From the NCBI GenBank assembly GCA_037783415.1, contig JAZGTN010000015.1, positions 4,289,001-4,353,000 of the forward strand: DNA of 64,000 nt. The letters run 5' to 3'. Shown piece by piece: positions 1-10,984 of the stretch. Origin of the DNA: Leptasterias polaris (lineage: Eukaryota; Echinodermata; Asteroidea; Forcipulatida; Asteriidae). The stretch's first letter is position 1. The number at the start of each line of letters is the position of its first letter. Position numbers and translations under genes: made by a program. The notes beneath the pieces are model-generated. The model searched no databases and had not been told where the DNA came from. It was given only the letters and a program-made list of their open reading frames with translations.

Positions 1-1040
1 AAGTTTGTTCCGTTTTGTACCGTGACAGTGGTACTGGTAGTAATTATACCTTTTCGTCGATAGTAATAAAGTGTTCTGCAATCGCAAACGCTTAAATTCA
101 AAATGGTTGATTCGGGAAGCTGTAAAACACAACTTACGTTTTTATGTGTAAAAATGTTGAAGTATTTTCACCTTTATTGTGTTGTTGATGTCTAGACTAA
201 CCCCACTGCTCATCAATGCAATTACGACGCCCGCACATCAAAGCATCTAGCGATCGCGTGACACCGCATATTGCGTAGTCTTGTTACCACTCGTTGATTT
301 GCCATTGAATGTCACTCAGGCGAGAGATTAATTTGAACAATGGGATTATATAACCATTGTTTGTTTGTTATTATTTGCACCCAAATCAACGAGCGCTGGT
401 TCACGGCAATCAGTGACAGACCGGAAATTAATATCCCGCACATAATCATTTTGAAAAAGTAACTGTCTTCCAGGAAAAGGATGGGTCGGTCGGCGTTTAT
501 GTTGTGTACTAAAAAAAGTATATATAGCGATTTTATAATGCGTCGTGGGCAAAAGGCGAAGGGGGGAGTGAAGGATAAGCAATTAGTGTGTTCTCGCCAT
601 TTCAATTTGTGTAGTTAGGGCTAATTTGGGTTATCGACCTGGGCATAATGACTTTATTGAGGATTGCATTATTTATAATTGTATAATTTATGATATGGAA
701 TATGACATCATTGAACTTTTGTATTCATCGTAAGTCAGTATTTATGTAGACAGGGACAATTTTAAGTTTAACTAGACTTAAGTTTTTGTTTACGAACAAA
801 AACAGGGTGTTCGGCATTTGTTCAATAAGTCATTGGTTCAAGTTCTGTTGTTACTCTGGTTGTGGTAGAGTAATGAAAGAAGGGGTCAAAAATGAGAAGA
901 CATGGTTTTGCTGATGACCCTATTATGATGTATCCAAAGCCTATTTCTTTTCGGATCAAAAGTTTGAAACTTTTTGGATTTATTCAACAGGTTTTCAGCA
1001 ATTAAAAGGTTTTTTAAAAACTCGTCACGAGAGGATATTT
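1..1040. other. Upstream intergenic sequence, nothing recognised
   Basis: AT-rich, with only short open frames lacking coding character. No repeat family of this window was recognised. Confidence 0.5.
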
Positions 1041-1960
1041 ATTTTTACTTCAATTCGGTTTTCGACCGGAAGTAAAGGTCACACGGGCCACAATTTGTGT
1101 AAGAGATTAAGTTCAAATGGAGCCACACTCTGCGTAGCATTTGTGAGGTTGATAAAATGCTTTTCCAATGATGTATAGATTGCAAAAATCCAAAAATGTG
1201 GTTCAGGAGTTTTTATTTTTCAATTATTTAACTTTAACTTCCGGTTTGAACCGGAAGTCAAGTGAAATGGGGTCAGGTTCTGTGTAACTTTTGAACATGT
1301 GGTTCATGATTTATGTTTTTTTCCGTTACTAAACTTCAACTTCCGGTTTCAACCGGAAGACAAGGTCAAACGAGGTCACACTCTGTGTATCATCAAATAA
1401 GTTTTTAAATACCTTTCTAATGCTATTTAGATTACAAAAATCCAATGTCTGGTTTGGGAGTTATGATTTTTTCAAATACTAAGCTTTCATTTTATAAATA
1501 ATTGTATAAAATAGTTTGATGACGTCATCATGACGTCACTCCACATTTGACAAGCCATGGCCGATGTCTAATAGTACACCAAATTTCAACTCAATCGGCT
1601 GTTTGGTTTAGTAGACACAATTAAGGCTTCAAAAAGTGCACCTTTAAGGCCTTACCACGTGACACACGATGACGTCACCAAACTACGACTCAACAAATAT
1701 GTTGTCTACATAAAGGTTAATATGTTTACCTGTTTTGAAGAGATTCTAATAAACTTTGCTGCAGACATCTAGTTATGATTTTTTTGACCTATTTTCAACC
1801 TGCCGCTAGAGGGCGCTTTTGAATTATGTGACGTCACCGGTCCAATTTTTTCAAACCTGACACTTGCAAGAATGAATCATCGTAAAAAAAACTCAAACAA
1901 TTATTGGCACTTTCTGCCAAAGTCAATTTACTAGGCACTTCCGGTTTCGACCGGAAGTAG
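1040..1960. repeat. Array of 22-bp ACTTCCGG palindromes in diverged units
   Basis: Near-perfect palindromes centred on CTTCCGGTTTNNACCGGAAG occur at about 1056-1073, 1237-1258, 1339-1359 and 1937-1958. Flanking sequence also repeats: 'aggtcacactctgtgta', then 'gattacaaaaatcc'. The units are about 100-200 bp and diverged, with unrelated sequence between the last two. Confidence 0.75.
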
Positions 1961-3160
1961 AGGTCATGTGAGGTCACGCACAAAAAAATAAATAAAGACC
2001 TATACAACCTAAGTATGATCCCGCATAAAACAACCACCGGCCTCTTAAGTGTGATTTGTTACAGAATTTTAAAGAGTAAAAATTCAACACCTGGTGACGT
2101 CATCATGCCGTCATTGTTCGCATGCCGTCTTCATGTTAAGGTTCAAGTATATGCCAAGTTTCAAGTTTGTACAACTTATACTTTTTGCGAAATCTGCAAG
2201 AAAAGGTTCAGGGAGAAGAAAAAAGTGGCAGAGAAAACCTTTAACAATTACAATAGGTTTTCGGCTGACGAGCCGAACATCTAAAAAGCTTGAATATATA
2301 TTTTGTTTACACTCGAGGTGTCAAGACATCTAAATGGTTAATGTCAAACTCTTTATGGTGATGTTTGGACATATTTGCTACTCGAATAATGCTTGGTGCT
2401 GGCATGACCGTTTTACAACAAAGGTGACGACCTGATCTTTTAACATCGAGGTCAATATACTTGACCTCTTTACCATGACAGAGTCTAAGTTCATTTCACA
2501 CCAACGTTGTTGTATTCTTTACATCAGCCCACAATCTTAGTTAAAATTTGAAACTGAACACATTGAGAACCAATTAATAAAGATGAGCCAACGCTAACAT
2601 TTAGTGGTAAGATCACTTTTTTTTCAAATGTTGTGGTTCTGAGAAAAACCGGCAATCTCCTTAGAAGCGCCACGACTAAAAACAGGGATATACCACACCA
2701 TCCCGCAAGATTATCTTTCCTGCTATAATTGTTTGATTCGGTAGTAAATCTAGTCAGATTTTAGGCATGGTCTGTGGCCCTTTTAGAGGCAAAATTACAC
2801 AAAAACCCCAACAAAAACAAACAAATTGGAGCGATTGTGGTGAACGCTCACACAAGGCAATGCGTTTGATATCTGGGTGTTTCGATGGGAAAAAAACTGG
2901 GGGGGTTTGTAATTAACTATGCGTTATAAGAAAACTTATTAGCGAGTACAATGCGAGCGGACAGTTCAACACATTTCATTTCAATTTGAAGATGATATTG
3001 ATTTTGTTGATTTGCTAAGTCGTTTGCGTCTATTGATTGAAGCTCGCTTAATTATTTCCGAGACAGCAAGCACACATTTAGCACGATCCCTAAGATTTTT
3101 CATACAAAACGATTTCCGAGTCTGTTTAAGCAATTTTTTTTACCGTTTTTACTACACTTT
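1960..3160. other. Intergenic sequence, little recognised
   Basis: No gene supported. Around 2600-2760 there is a weak match to the foldback family carrying GGTTCTGA...CCGG (also at 30645, 44057 and 46850). Confidence 0.4.
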
Positions 3161-3162
3161 GA

Positions 3163-3360
3163 AGGGACACGTACTGGATCGGGCGAGTTGGTCTATGAAA
3201 ATTTTCGACTCCACAAAATGGCGGACTTCGAGACATATTTGTGTGGATCATTGTTTTCCACTTTTAAAACATCTTTCTAACCAATCACATGCATTTTTTT
3301 ACAAACGGTTCCAAACGCTTTCCATAGCTCAACTCGCCCGATCCAAGGCAAAGTGTCCCT
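3163..3360. mobile_element. 198-bp MITE with TIR AGGGACAC
   Basis: Ends are AGGGACACGTACTGGATCGG and the inverse, ending GGCAAAGTGTCCCT; GGATCGGGCGAGTTG occurs inverted at both ends. Flanks TTGA/TTAA hint at a TTAA-type target, not proven. Confidence 0.7.
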
Positions 3361-3446
3361 TTAAATATCCACCCCACTTAAACTAAAACATACAATTAAG
3401 CCCCTTTCACACGAGGCGACATGAACATTTTCAACTGGTAGTCTTT

Positions 3447-3677
3447 ATAGATAGGTTGCAGTATGACGTAAGTTGGCCATCTTTACGGGCAATTTGGAAC
3501 ACACAGTCATGCGTTACGCGTGAGAACGGCGTGCAGCACGCGCACATTTCACAAAACTCATTGCATGATTGGTTAGTGAACGACGCGGCTGCGTTAATAA
3601 TTTGAGCGCTTGACGCGCCTGCGAGCCAAAATGCGATTTGCCCGTAAAGATGGCGTCTACTGGGAACTATCTATTAT
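3447..3677. mobile_element. Inverted-repeat element around GGCCATCTTTACGGGCAA
   Basis: Left arm ATAGATAGGTT...CCATCTTTACGGGCAA is matched by right arm TTGCCCGTAAAGATGGCGTC...AACTATCTATTAT. A related diverged copy lies at 56625-56890, and a fragment at 40870. Confidence 0.65.
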
Positions 3678-3772
3678 GAATGAAGTTCTCTTTGAAATGT
3701 ACCGAACCTTGTCCAGAGTGACCTCCTGGCAAATGTTTCTTTCAAGGATTAGCCTACACTCTAAAAACTCCC

Positions 3773-3940
3773 GGGCCCAGTCTCATAAAGCTGTTTAGCA
3801 GAAAAAAAATGCTTAGCAAATTTCTTTGCCAAAAAAAAAGAGTGGGGCACCAATGTAAACTGTTTGGAATGTCGGCTGGTAACCCGTGTTTGCCAAGCAA
3901 GATTTTTCTGTGCTTAGCAAGTTTTATGAAATTGGTCCCA
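3773..3940. mobile_element. 'Tcataaagctgcttagcag' MITE, copy 1
   Basis: About 168 bp with TIR GGGCCCARTYTCATAAAGC at both ends and internal GCTTAGCA motifs in both orientations. This is the most abundant family in the window. Confidence 0.75.
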
Positions 3941-4126
3941 GGGCCCAATTTCATAAAGCATGAAAGCACAGAAATTTGCTAAGCACAGAAAAATATTGCT
4001 TAGCAGAAACTGGTTACCAGCCAAAATTCCATAAAGTTAACACTGTTTTGACTGGTGCCCCACTCATTTGTTGCTTAGCATATACATTTCCTAAGCAGCT
4101 TAACAGCTTTATGAAATTGGGCCCTG
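3941..4126. mobile_element. 'Tcataaagctgcttagcag' MITE, copy 2
   Basis: Starts GGGCCCAATTTCATAAAGC and ends GCTTTATGAAATTGGGCCC, immediately adjoining copy 1. It contains GGTTACCAGCCAAA, seen in other copies at 32815 and 62275. Confidence 0.8.
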
Positions 4127-4349
4127 GTCAGCATTGATTCGGATTCCGTGTCGCATGGGACCTGACCCATTTCTGGGTCAAATTGACCCGGAAAAATGTT
4201 TAACAAGGGATTTTTAACTCGGAATCTGCGACGGTTTGACACATTTTTGTATAATTTTTAAACAACAACCGGGTAATACTGACCCAGAAATGGCAAGCCA
4301 CACGGGACCCCGAATGCGGGTCAATTCTGTCTCGGGAGTTTGTAGAGTG

Positions 4350-6570
4350 TAGTACCGGCATGTTCTTAAAAGATAGTTAATATAGAAAAATCCACTAACT
4401 CCGGACTCGTCCTATACGTGTGATTACTGCATTCAACAATCTTTTTGGAAATAGTTTTAATGCACACACAAAATTTGTCCTAAAAAGAACTAAGAAAAAA
4501 CTGACTAGAGCAGGATGTCATGAGACCGATGCTACGAGCACGAGACTTAAAAAACGATCGAGCTGCGAAACCTGTTGCTGGTGGTTTGCCTCCAGAACCC
4601 CAAAATCGATATTTTCCCCCTTATAAATTTGATGGAGCGAGCTGAATTTGATTGTTCTTGCGTAGCCACACTGAAAATAGACCGATGTTTGGAACGATGT
4701 GCCCTTGGGTTGCCTGTGTCATAAATAGGTCTTGCATTCTGATTTGCTAATGAGCTGTAATATTTCTGTGCAATATGAAACAATGACGAACAAGGGGTTA
4801 GGAGGCGAGGGAATAGGTGATGGGGTTGATTATAATGGAATGGATAATTGGGTGTGTGTAGTTGCTTCATTTGAGATACGGTGGACACAATCTATTAAGT
4901 TTGGGTTAATTTGTCTGTATACACTAAAACAAAACTGTGCACTCCTATAGGCCTAGTAACCACAATATCTAAAAAAAGGCTAACGGTGTTGGAAGAAATG
5001 GGTTAGAGTGAATCATTGTGGAGGAGGGGGGATCGAGCCCCCCCCCTGTTTACTACAATAAAGACACACAACGAAATATTAAAAGGAGAAATTCGTTACT
5101 CAAAGAACCGTCTTAAGTGTTTCCTACAGAGGAAGTGAGACTGCAAAGAGGAGGCAGGAGTGTCGACTTAACAATAAAATACTAAGATAAAATGATCCCC
5201 TCACAGCTTTAAGGCAGAATATGCTACTCATTGATCCCCTTCACTTAAAATAAATCCCGAGCGAGCCATCGTGTTGCACGAAGGCATGCGACAGGTTGAG
5301 TGGGGAGAGTAACTGATGAAAACATTGCTTGTCTAAACAACGTTAAAATACATAACATTACGGTGTACACGCTTACTATAGGGCCTGTAATAAGGGGAAG
5401 TCGACATCAAAACAAGGTTGTATTTACAGTCTCAATCGTCACAATGTTTGCCTCCCTTAGTAATTTTATTGACATTATGACCTGACAGGCAACCTCCGTC
5501 ACATTACGAGGTCGTGGGTTGAGATGACAATGGGTCTGGCAGTCAATCGGCCGGCTGATCGTCATCTGTTAATTTGTACAAGATTCTTTGTGTTAATTTG
5601 CTTTGGGTTTTAATTATATGCTTACGTTTATTTGATAAAACAAGAGCGCTGTTGGGCTGTAAAGCATATGTGTCACAATGGTAATTGTTAAAGACCAGTA
5701 TCCACACTTGATGTGACCCAACATAAACATGAAATAACAAACCTGTGAAAGTATAAGCTCAATCGGTCATTAGAGTTACGAGACAAAAAGTGGAATAAAA
5801 AAAAGAAAATGTTTTCACTGTTTTCAAACATTGAGTTTTGAACTTTAAAATATCAAACCAATTGTTTTACTTATTCTCAAAAACTCCCGCATTGCAAGCA
5901 AGCATCTTAAGAAAGTGCCGTGTAATTTGATATGCAAGCTGTTCAGCAGGTTTGCACAGTGTAGCAACATTCATCTTTGAAACAGCTCTTGAATTTCGTG
6001 TGCACTTTGTTGTTGTTCTCCATTATGCAATTATCGTTCAGTACAAAGTACGTGTTTACGAAAGTAAAAACCCAACTAATTTTAGGGCGTCCATGATTAA
6101 TATTTAGCATGTCATCAATTAGCTCCTAAATGAAGACGGTGGGTTTCTAAAATCCTCGTTGCATGTGTGAGAAATAAAACGGTAACCAGGGCTATGTCAG
6201 ACGACCGTAATAAAAGAAAATTATTGCTCGTTGGTATATTGCGTTTTCAAGACAAGTAAAACCAGCCGGCAATAAATATTGTCTTCTCATATGGAAAACG
6301 ATTCAGTAAAGTGGTTTTTACAAAAATAATGAAATAAATAGGACTATTGTGAACAAAAGTATAGTTAACGAGGAAAGTGGACGTATTTATTCTCTTACTC
6401 GCCGAAATTGCCATAGTTTACAATCGGAACTGTGGAATCATACAAATGAAAAAAACAACCCAAAAACCAAACCGTTCGAAATGCGGCAATTAAAAGGAAA
6501 TTTAAAATATGGCGGCATTAAAAAAGAAGAAGAAGAAGAAAAATGCGGCTTTAAAAAAGAAGTAAAAAAA
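4350..6570. other. Intergenic sequence, nothing recognised
   Basis: Short frames only. A C8/G8 inverted stretch lies near 5024-5047 and a purine-rich GAA run at 6523-6540. No gene supported. Confidence 0.4.
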
Positions 6571-6571
6571 A

Positions 6572-6660
6572 AAGTTAATAGCCTGACGTTTCGACCCTAG
6601 CTGAGCCTTTCTCGAATGCTAAAATGACATCACAACACACACAAACATGTACAAGTGTAA
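6572..6660. mobile_element. Half copy of the 'cctgacgtttcgaccctagcagag' foldback family
   Basis: TAGCCTGACGTTTCGACCCT, then TTTCTCGAATGCTAAAATGAC and an ACACACAA tail. Only one arm is present, unlike the copies at 14355 and 30455. Confidence 0.65.
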
Positions 6661-6688
6661 CAAGAGAGGGAAATTGTCGTCATGAGGC

Positions 6689-6942
6689 CCGCAACACTCT
6701 AAAAAAACCGCGTCAGAATTGACCTGGACTCCGGGTCGTAGAAGCCTGACACTTGTGGGTCAGGCTGTCCCGGAAACTGGTTACAAAAATGGGATGTTTA
6801 ACTCGAAATCTGCGTCAGTTTGATCCATTTCTGGGTCACGGTGACACATATTTCGGGTCACACTGACCCAGAAATATAGGCCAGGACTCTTGGGACCCCG
6901 GTACCCGGGTGAACTTTGACCCCGGAGTTCATAGTCTTCATG
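6689..6942. mobile_element. ACACTCTAAAAA / TGACCCAGAAAT element, uninterrupted copy
   Basis: Begins CAACACTCTAAAAAAACCGCG, contains TTTCTGGGTCACGGTGAC and its inverse, and ends near CCCCGGAGTTCATAG. It shares the body of the composite at 3756-4350. Confidence 0.65.
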
Positions 6943-7610
6943 TGATCGTGACAGCACATGACAGTCCCTCTTAATGAGACCTATTGGGTTGTCCACACTG
7001 CCATTGAAATTATTTGCACATTATTGTGAACCAATCCCAATTGCATGTTTTAATTACATTATGCATCGCGGTGTTAGGCTAATGTGTAACAGGGAATACA
7101 ATACCTTATCATCATTTTGGCTTGTTGCTGCCCACGGCAAGCGGCGTCATTAGCCAACTTATTGTCATGGCAACTGTAAGCGTTCACCGTCGCCCATGAC
7201 AATAGTGGGATGTTGTTTGGGGTTTGGTCGATCAGCAGTCAATCCATCCGTGCGTGACGTATGACTCTCTTCCGCGCGCGATGCCCATTTGGAGATTTCT
7301 AACTCGTTAAGGAAACTCACCATTGTGTTATTACTATATATTTTTTCGACGTAGTAGTTTGCACACATGAAGTCAATGTGTTTGTTATATGAATGTAAAT
7401 TCCAGCCCGCGTGTCTTAATAAAAGCATTAGTCGTATGTTTTGGTAACATGTTGTTCTTATAATTATCTGGGCGCCGTACCACAGTTTGCAACGTTGTGA
7501 CTTAGTGTATGCACGGTATGGTAGACCTACCCCTAATAATGCAGCGAAGGTGGCATGGCTGCGTATTGTTGTTGAGCTCACCCCCCTTCCACAATTTGCA
7601 GTGCACTTTA

Positions 7611-7752
7611 TAAGAACAAGTATATTGACAAAATAGGGAGACCGCCAATAGGGCTAGATAGCTCAGTTGGTAGAGCGCCGGCACGTTAATCCGGAGGTCG
7701 TTGGTTCAAATCCCGCTCTAGTCAATTTTTCTTTGTTCAACCCAAAATCAAA
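7611..7752 (+). mobile_element. tRNA-Asn-like SINE, copy 1
   Basis: tRNA-like head at about 7651-7724 with A box TAGCTCAGTTGG and B box GGTTCAAATCC, anticodon loop ACGTTAA (GTT), then the non-tRNA tail TTTTTCTTTGTTCAACCC. A shared leader (attgacaaaatagggagacc) precedes it. Identical tails at other loci mark a SINE and not a functional tRNA gene. Confidence 0.8.
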
Positions 7753-8359
7753 AATAACAAAACATCCGTTTAAATTGTTGATGTTGATGTTTTCATCTGA
7801 CGCGTCTAAGCCCCAAATGAAGCAAAACAAAACAAAAACAACACAAATGTATTGTGTCAATAATAGGCATATTGTCAAAATGTGTGGCCATGCAATTAAT
7901 GCAATACTTTGAAGAAGACCTTAATTACGAAGAGTCACAATGTTCAACAAAATGCAAAATTGTATATTCAGGTGTTGAGTGTCCATTCAACCGTTTCACA
8001 CTGCACAGATTGCCATGACAACTGATTCATTACGGAGCCTTTACTCCAAACCTGACCATCATTTGTATTTCTGTCACTAATTACGTTGGATGGAAGCTCA
8101 GTAATACACAACCATTAGTTCATTAGCAATAACTTTGTAATAGTTTGCTGATTTTGTAAATTTCTTATTTTGGTCTCTTGCTTTTGTTTGAAATGTGGTC
8201 CGCAGAGAGACTTTGGGTCAAATTTCGAAAAACGTCTGCCGTTGAGCGAAATGACTGTTTGAGAAAATGTCTTTGCTAGAGTTTTTATAATACTCGTTGC
8301 TAACTTAAATAAGCGGGTACAAATTGTGAAAGGACGGTTTTTAAGTTGATTACATTTTG

Positions 8360-8910
8360 ACCGGTAATTCTGCTAAGTAAGTTTTTCTGTGCTTAGCTTA
8401 AACACAGAAAGGCTCAGAATGCACTATTATAGGGAGTAGGCCTATTTTCATATTACCAGGGCTTTATAGATCCATAGAGCTGCTTAGGCACAAACAAATG
8501 AGTAGCTAAAAGCACAGCAAAATCATGCTTTCTGAATAACAATCATCCTACTCACTCTGGCTTCAGAAAGTTGTTAAGCAATGTTATTTTCTACTTAAGC
8601 AGTGGAACCCGGGCGAATTTCAGAGCCACGACCGATTTTGTGCTGACTCATTGTGTTCGAGTTTCCACTGTCACTGCTAACCGTAAACACACAAAAATGC
8701 GTTCTACCCTTTCGTCGCTTAGGCTACTCTATGAAAATGAATCACGTATAACGATGCAAATAAATCCATGGTGATCGCGCAAGCTGGCTGCGCTGCCTAA
8801 TATTCTTTCTAACCCGTGAAATACGCCTACGCTTCAGCAAATTTGTCTGCGAAGTAAAAGTAACCACGAAATTTTGCTTTCCGTTAAGCAGCGCTTTTAA
8901 AATCGGCCCA
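8360..8910. mobile_element. Degenerate TTAGCA-type MITE fragments
   Basis: Repeated GCTTAGC/AAGCACAG motifs at 8380-8600. An inverted copy of the 'gggcccattttcatag' family follows at 8600-8910, ending AAGCAGCGCTTTTAAAATCGGCCC. Copies of the latter are at 13640 and 18312. Confidence 0.5.
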
Positions 8911-10300
8911 TGCTGCAGGTCATGCCAAATTAATAGGCGCGTCTGATGGCTATAATTACAGAAAACATGGAATCCCCTTCCCACCACAGTCCCCCTCCAC
9001 TCCACACCCACCAAAAAAAATTGCTGGCTAAAAGTGCTGTTCATGTCATCTCATCTCATAATTAGAAAGATTGATGTCCCTGTCACCAGGGATGTTTGCT
9101 CCAAGTTCGATTCAATGATGAATGTGTGTTCAGCAGTACCGGTACGAGAGAAATTAATGACGGATGACTGTTTCTGACTTTTTCTGACATGGGCGCACTC
9201 GCTTTTAGTGTAAAAAAAAAAAAGGTGAAGTCCATAGATCACCGTTGTTATTTTCAATTGTAAATTGCAAAATAGGTCACAACGATAATTTCTGGAGCCC
9301 ACGGTCTCTCAGGAGTTTTAGTCAGCAAACCATTTTCCGTGATCGATGAAGACCTACCTCACCCTCTAAACGACAATTTTTGAGCCCGAAAAAAGTCAAA
9401 CTAATTTTGTTCCTTCAAAATCCACGGTTGAGTTTAAAATATTTTCATATAAGCCTGGTACATCTATAGCCTATACTTTAGAAAAACAAAACCCATTCAT
9501 TGAGCCTGAGCCGTGATCGAACAGATCGTGTTGTTGGATCAAAATGACCACTTTTAATTTTGAAGGGCGACCTCTGTTGGTACTCGCCAACTATTTTGCT
9601 CTATGTCAGTAGATCAGATCACGCAAACACACGCAAGCTGTAAACTTCACTATCGAGGTAATTACATTGAAATTAGACAGTAAATCATGTGAAATGGATT
9701 GCAAGTTGTTAGTTTGTTGCCACATTCTGTAAACATTTCTATGCTTTTAAGAATTTACTAGAAAAAACAGACGGAGAAGGTGTAACCATGGTTGTAACGT
9801 TCGTTGTGTCGGATACGGCATTTTACTTGTTTTGTTGTTAAAAATACTACTTTACAATCCCCAGCTATAAAAATAAGTAATATTCTGCATGCTGTGTACC
9901 ACCACTAACCAATACCTAGTAGTAGTAGTAGTACTTATAGTTTCCATTATATAGTAGTAGTACGTTTGTTGTAGTGGTAGTACGTAAGCCCTACCAATAC
10001 GTACTATAGAGTATAGTAAGCACGTACTTTGTACAGTTTGTACAGTTTGTACAGGAGCATGCATGAATGAGGGTCTGCACGTTAGCCCAGTGGTGGCGGT
10101 TTGTGCAGTACTAAAGACAAGACGAGACAAGACTAGCTACTCAGTAGGTACTTCTACTTCTAGAAACTCAGTAAGCAGTGTCGACTGTTGTAGGCAGGGA
10201 ATAAAAACTAAAAATTCCCATCTCATGCCATGATAATAATTGTTATGATCCAATGCTTGTTGAGTACTGAAGCCTGGTGCTGAGCTGAAGTTTGCAATAG
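8910..10300. other. Intergenic sequence with a (TAG)n microsatellite
   Basis: Nothing coding recognised. An AGTAGTAGTAGTAGTA tract lies near 9918-9932 with further TAG repeats to about 9985. Confidence 0.45.
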
Positions 10301-10750
10301 TCGTGTTTTGGGTTGAACATAGCCTTTTGTCAAGGCCTTCGTGTCTTGGAGCCGCGATCCCAAGCGACAGAAATGGGAGACCACGCACGCGAGTGGCGAA
10401 GCCACGAGGGCCTTTTCCAACTTGTTTGCGGTTTCTTATGTGTTTCTTTATAATCTCGACTTTTGCTACCCGAAACGATAGCAAAAGTCCAAACCAATCA
10501 GAAGTGCATAACACACGTTTCATACTTCATGAATAATTCATTAAAAAAACTGCAAACAAGTTGGAAAAGGCCCTCATGGCTAATTCGCCACTCGGCTCGC
10601 GCGCGTGGTCTCTCGTTCCAGTCGCTCCACTGTTTACAAAGCTGTCCAAGCCACGATGGCCTTGACAAAAGGCTAGGTTGAACAGAGCGTTGACTAGATT
10701 GGATTAACGTGCTGGCGCTATACCTACCAGCTGAGCTATCTATCCTTTGT
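10300..10750 (-). mobile_element. tRNA-Asn-like SINE on the minus strand, split by a Mutator-like MITE
   Basis: The reverse complement of 10685-10748 reads GATAGATAGCTCAGCTGGTA, then CACGTTAATCC: a decayed SINE head. Its tail GTTTTGGGTTGAACA is at about 10305-10319, on the far side of the 356-bp insertion. Confidence 0.7.
10320..10675. mobile_element. 356-bp Mutator-like MITE with 9-bp target duplication
   Basis: TIRs TAGCCTTTTGTCAAGGCC at both ends extend over roughly 100 bp with mismatches (also GGCCTTTTCCAACTTGTTTGC). GGTTGAACA occurs directly at 10311-10319 and 10676-10684. Long TIRs plus a 9-bp duplication fit the MULE superfamily. No transposase is encoded. Confidence 0.75.
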
Positions 10751-10941
10751 TTGTGGACATGATGTAGTAAACATAAAACTTGGACATATTTTAGCGCACA
10801 TCTTGTTAATGTTAGTGAAATTTTGCATGTGTTTGTCTGGGATCCAGGTACTTGGCATTTAGTGTGGAGTGCTACATGTATTTTTTTATTGCACAGTCGT
10901 TGTTGAACTAAATCCCTCCTTCAAATTCTCTTCTCACAACC

Positions 10942-10984
10942 ATGCAGGTTGGCTTGCTGGGCTTGTTTGTATGGAAGACACAGG
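10942..10984 (+). CDS. aGPCR exon 1: start codon and signal peptide
   Basis: The ATG has A at -3. It reads a 14-residue stretch with hydrophobic core VGLLGLFVW, ending at a GTAAGT donor in phase 1, which joins exon 2 in frame. An in-frame TAA lies about 30 nt upstream, fitting a first coding exon. The core is short and lacks a basic n-region, so this is a modest signal peptide. The bases ATGCAG could instead be a splice acceptor for an internal exon; no upstream exon was found. Confidence 0.55.

Larger units (their letters stand above)
3756..4350. mobile_element. Composite element: ACACTCTAAAAA TIR family split by two nested MITEs
   Basis: The left end ACACTCTAAAAACTCCCGGG (3756-3775) pairs with CTCGGGAGTTTGTAGAGTGT (4331-4350). 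The body carries TGACCCAGAAATGG in both orientations. Two 'gggcccaatttcataaagc' MITEs sit just inside the left end. A second copy of the outer family is at 6689-6942. Confidence 0.65.

Noticed and set aside
3012..3386. 124-codon plus-strand frame
   Set aside because: Overlaps the MITE at 3163-3360 and has no recognisable protein feature.
7651..7724. Functional tRNA-Asn gene
   Set aside because: Stem mismatches, and the same head with the same non-tRNA tail occurs at several other positions, so it is a SINE head.
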